From Gallionella sp. (GTDB taxonomy: Bacteria; Pseudomonadota; Gammaproteobacteria; Burkholderiales; Gallionellaceae): DNA of 35,258 bases. Location: NCBI GenBank assembly GCA_028689145.1, contig JAQTWT010000016.1, positions 1 to 35,258 on the forward strand, written 5' to 3'. The notes below the pieces were generated by a model. That model made no database searches and was not told the DNA's origin. It was given only the letters and a program-made list of their open reading frames with translations. Every line of letters starts with the position of its first letter. Position 1 is the stretch's first letter. The position numbers and the translations under genes are program-made. Positions 32,951 to 35,258 of this stretch are shown piece by piece.

Positions 32951-33556
32951 ATGACTAAAGAACAAGCTCCGAGAAGTCAGGTGTTCCGGCGCGACCTGAT
33001 GCGTGAGCAATTGGCGCATCGGGCGGCAAAATTGATGGCCGAAGACGGGATTACCGATCATGCTTACGCAAAACGCAAGGCGGCCAAACAATTGGGTGCA
33101 AGCGATACGCACCATCTGCCCAGCAATGAAGAAATAGATGTGGCGCTGCGCAGCTTTCGCCACCTGTTCCAACATGAAACCCATCCCGGAGTTTTGCGTC
33201 AGTTACGCGAAGAAGCGCTGGCAACTATGCGTTTGTTGGCGGAATTTCATCCTTACCTGACTGGCTCGGTGTTGAGCGGTACGGCAGGGAGTCAATCGGA
33301 TATTAATTTGATGCTGTTCAGCGATGATGAAAAAGCCGTGTTGTTGTTCCTGCTCAAGCGCGATATTGCGTTTAAAGACGGCGAATGGAAGATTTGTTTT
33401 GGCGGGCGCGAGGATACGGTGCCGAGTTACACATTGACCGGTGAATCCGGCGTGCAGACCCATCTGGTGCTGCTTCCGGAAAACGCACGTTTCAACGGCA
33501 GCCGCAAACCGGAAACGCATGCCGATATTGCCGCTGTAGAGGTATTGCTCGGTTAG
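32951..33556 (+). CDS. Conserved protein with nucleotidyltransferase-like motif, function unknown
   Basis: This protein of 201 residues starts 9 bp after mrcA. The N-terminal half is helical and charged ([24 protein letters not shown]). The centre, [21 protein letters not shown], resembles the minimal nucleotidyltransferase pattern hGS...DhDh, but the second acidic position is Asn, so catalytic activity is doubtful. I recall similar proteins in betaproteobacteria without a known role. Its stop codon overlaps the tsaD stop on the other strand (TTAG, 33553-33556). Confidence 0.75.
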   Translation: MTKEQAPRSQVFRRDLMREQLAHRAAKLMAEDGITDHAYAKRKAAKQLGASDTHHLPSNEEIDVALRSFRHLFQHETHPGVLRQLREEALATMRLLAEFHPYLTGSVLSGTAGSQSDINLMLFSDDEKAVLLFLLKRDIAFKDGEWKICFGGREDTVPSYTLTGESGVQTHLVLLPENARFNGSRKPETHADIAAVEVLLG

Positions 33557-34578
33557 TTTGTTTCGATAATCTCTGCCAGATTCCAGCGCGGTTTGACATT
33601 GAAGCGGTAATCTTTTCTGCCTTGTTGCTGCGCAAGGCGCAGCGCGCCGGCAAAAGCGATCATCGCGCCGTTGTCGGTGCAAAATTGCAAGTCGGGGTAA
33701 AACACTGTGCCGCCGCGTTTGCCGATGTCTTCATTCAGGCGGTTGCGCAACAACTGGTTGGCACCTACACCGCCGGCTACGACCAATTGATTCAATCCGG
33801 TTTGCGCAAGGGCGGCGCGCGCTTTATGCGCCAATACATCAACGATGGCTTCCTGCACGGCGCAGGCGATATCGGCGCGAGTCTGTTTTTCGTCATCGCT
33901 TTGCTTTGTCAGCGTCAATACCGCCGTTTTTAATCCGCTAAAGCTGAAATCCAGATCGCCGCTGTGCAACATCGGGCGCGGAAGTTTGTATTGTCCGGTG
34001 CGTCCGGTAGCGGCGAGTTGTGCCAGCGCCGGGCCGCCCGGATAACCCAGTCCCAGCAGCTTTGCGCTTTTGTCGAAGGCTTCTCCTGCAGCATCGTCCA
34101 GCGTTTCGCCGAGTAAAGTGTATTGCCCCACGCCGTCCACGCGCATCAGTTGGGTGTGTCCGCCTGAAACCAATAAAGCGACAAAGGGAAACTCGGGTGC
34201 CGGGTCGGACAGTAATGGTGAAAGCAAATGGCCTTCAAGATGATGGATGCCGATGCTGGGAATGTCGAGCGCGTAGGCCAGCGCGTTGGCGGCGCTGGCA
34301 CCGACTAGCAGCGCACCGCCCAAGCCCGGCCCTTGTGTATAGGCGATCGCGTCAATCTGATTAAGCGACACATCGGCTTCGTGCAGGACTTGGCGCACCA
34401 GCGGGATAATGCGCCGCACATGGTCGCGCGAAGCAAGCTCGGGAACCACACCGCCATATTCACTGTGCATGGCGACTTGTGTGTGTAATGCGTGTGCCAG
34501 TAGTCCGCGCTCTGTCTGGTAGAGAGCGATGCCGGTTTCGTCGCAAGACGATTCGATTCCAAGTGTAATTTGTGTCAT
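33553..34578 (-). CDS. tsaD: tRNA N6-threonylcarbamoyladenosine synthase subunit TsaD
   Basis: This protein of 341 residues transfers threonylcarbamoyl to A37 of tRNAs that read ANN codons, working with TsaB, TsaC and TsaE. The metal-binding HHLEGH places H113 and H117; [33 protein letters not shown] and CTDNGAMIA are all intact. The start at 34578 is where homology begins ([11 protein letters not shown]); an open frame 16 codons upstream has no support. It is divergent from the rRNA operon and convergent with the preceding gene. Confidence 0.96.
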   Translation of the reverse strand: MTQITLGIESSCDETGIALYQTERGLLAHALHTQVAMHSEYGGVVPELASRDHVRRIIPLVRQVLHEADVSLNQIDAIAYTQGPGLGGALLVGASAANALAYALDIPSIGIHHLEGHLLSPLLSDPAPEFPFVALLVSGGHTQLMRVDGVGQYTLLGETLDDAAGEAFDKSAKLLGLGYPGGPALAQLAATGRTGQYKLPRPMLHSGDLDFSFSGLKTAVLTLTKQSDDEKQTRADIACAVQEAIVDVLAHKARAALAQTGLNQLVVAGGVGANQLLRNRLNEDIGKRGGTVFYPDLQFCTDNGAMIAFAGALRLAQQQGRKDYRFNVKPRWNLAEIIETN

Positions 34579-34639
34579 TTCGTGTATTTCGAGTGATGCG
34601 GTATTGTAGTAAATAACGTGAACCAAACAGGCTCGTGAC

Positions 34640-34696
34640 GAATATTTAAAAAATATTTCAAAAAAGTGTTGACGGGAAAATTTCCATCTCTATAAT
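34640..34696 (+). promoter_or_regulatory. rRNA operon promoter with UP-like element
   Basis: The -35 box TTGACG (34669-34674) and perfect -10 box TATAAT (34691-34696) are 16 bp apart, followed by a GC-rich discriminator GCGCACC, typical of stringently controlled rRNA promoters. The A/T-rich block upstream (about 34640-34667) resembles an UP element. Confidence 0.88.
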
Positions 34697-34724
34697 GCGC
34701 ACCTCTTCGCTGCCACAGCAGCCC

Positions 34725-34736
34725 GATCTTTAAAAA
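34725..34736 (+). promoter_or_regulatory. boxA-like antitermination site in the rRNA leader
   Basis: GATCTTTAAAAA resembles the boxA sequence bound by NusB/S10 in rRNA leaders. It lies about 30 nt after the -10 box. Confidence 0.55.
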
Positions 34737-34827
34737 GAAAACGAACAATCGACGAGTGTAGGTGCTTGGTTTTTGGGAAGTTTTTGCGTCTTTCGGGATG
34801 TGGAAACGACTTTAAAAATATGTAGTA

Positions 34828-34875
34828 CTTACGCAAAGTCGAAACGAATCATGTCAATGATTCACTTTGAGTAAG
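34828..34875 (+). other. rRNA leader hairpin upstream of 16S
   Basis: CTTAC, CAAAGT and GAATCA on the left arm pair with TGATTC, ACTTTG and GTAAG on the right. There is a TGTCAA loop and an unpaired CGAAAC on the left side only. It lies 32 nt before the mature 16S end and may guide folding or processing of the precursor. Confidence 0.6.
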
Positions 34876-34907
34876 ACCAGGTTCTTAAATGAACCAAAAC
34901 AGGTATT

Positions 34908-35258
<351 letters not shown>

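Overview
The window comes from a betaproteobacterial chromosome, most probably a member of the Gallionellaceae (Nitrosomonadales). Three things point there: a partial 16S rRNA of betaproteobacterial type at the right edge, gene orders typical of that class (ponA/mrcA against pilMNOPQ-aroK-aroB-dgt; PP0621-pilS-pilR-ampD; rpsT beside arg genes), and a gene that looks like the outer-membrane iron oxidase Cyc2. If the Cyc2 call holds, the organism probably gains energy from Fe(II). A close relative with another lifestyle cannot be excluded from sequence alone. No database search was possible; every family name rests on recognising motifs by eye.

Layout. 1-2061: end of a hybrid histidine kinase with an HPt domain, then a response regulator fused to a PP2C/SpoIIE phosphatase. 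2190-6363: rpsT, then argD, argF and argG, the last steps of arginine synthesis, separated by several hairpin repeats. 6497-8023: macro-domain protein, nucleoside phosphorylase ppnP, and yajQ. 8131-9609: cyc2 as a self-contained unit with a near-consensus promoter and a strong UUCG terminator. 9670-11187: an accessory patch with a frameshifted small coiled-coil gene, a hicB-hicA toxin-antitoxin pair and an orphan ParA-like ATPase. 11640-16058: fliW, a PAS histidine kinase with its NarL-type regulator, and a diguanylate cyclase. 16167-18333: a general porin and a MoeB/ThiF-type adenylyltransferase. 18485-22251: PP0621-type small protein, pilS, pilR, ampD. 22448-30480 (minus strand): the run pilM-pilN-pilO-pilP-pilQ-aroK-aroB-dgt. 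30632-33556: penicillin-binding protein 1A and a conserved nucleotidyltransferase-like gene. 33553-34578: tsaD on the minus strand. 34640-35258: rRNA promoter, leader and the first ~350 nt of 16S rRNA.

The genes are mostly housekeeping, with a strong surface and signalling theme: type IV pilus alignment complex and secretin with its two-component regulator, c-di-GMP synthesis, a flagellar assembly factor, and the outer-membrane cytochrome.

The least explained material is non-coding. (a) A family of ~140-bp elements has 18-bp terminal inverted repeats and short A/T target duplications. There are four copies (7333, 10410, 11324, 22308), three nearly identical, and each carries an internal pair of GTAG-headed hairpins. 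Two of them have target duplications that contain a neighbour's stop codon. (b) A 51-nt hairpin occurs twice (5023, 11255), with base changes that keep the pairing. (c) An array of three 17-18 bp repeats precedes argD, and its last copy supplies the ribosome binding site. These are the best candidates for something undescribed.
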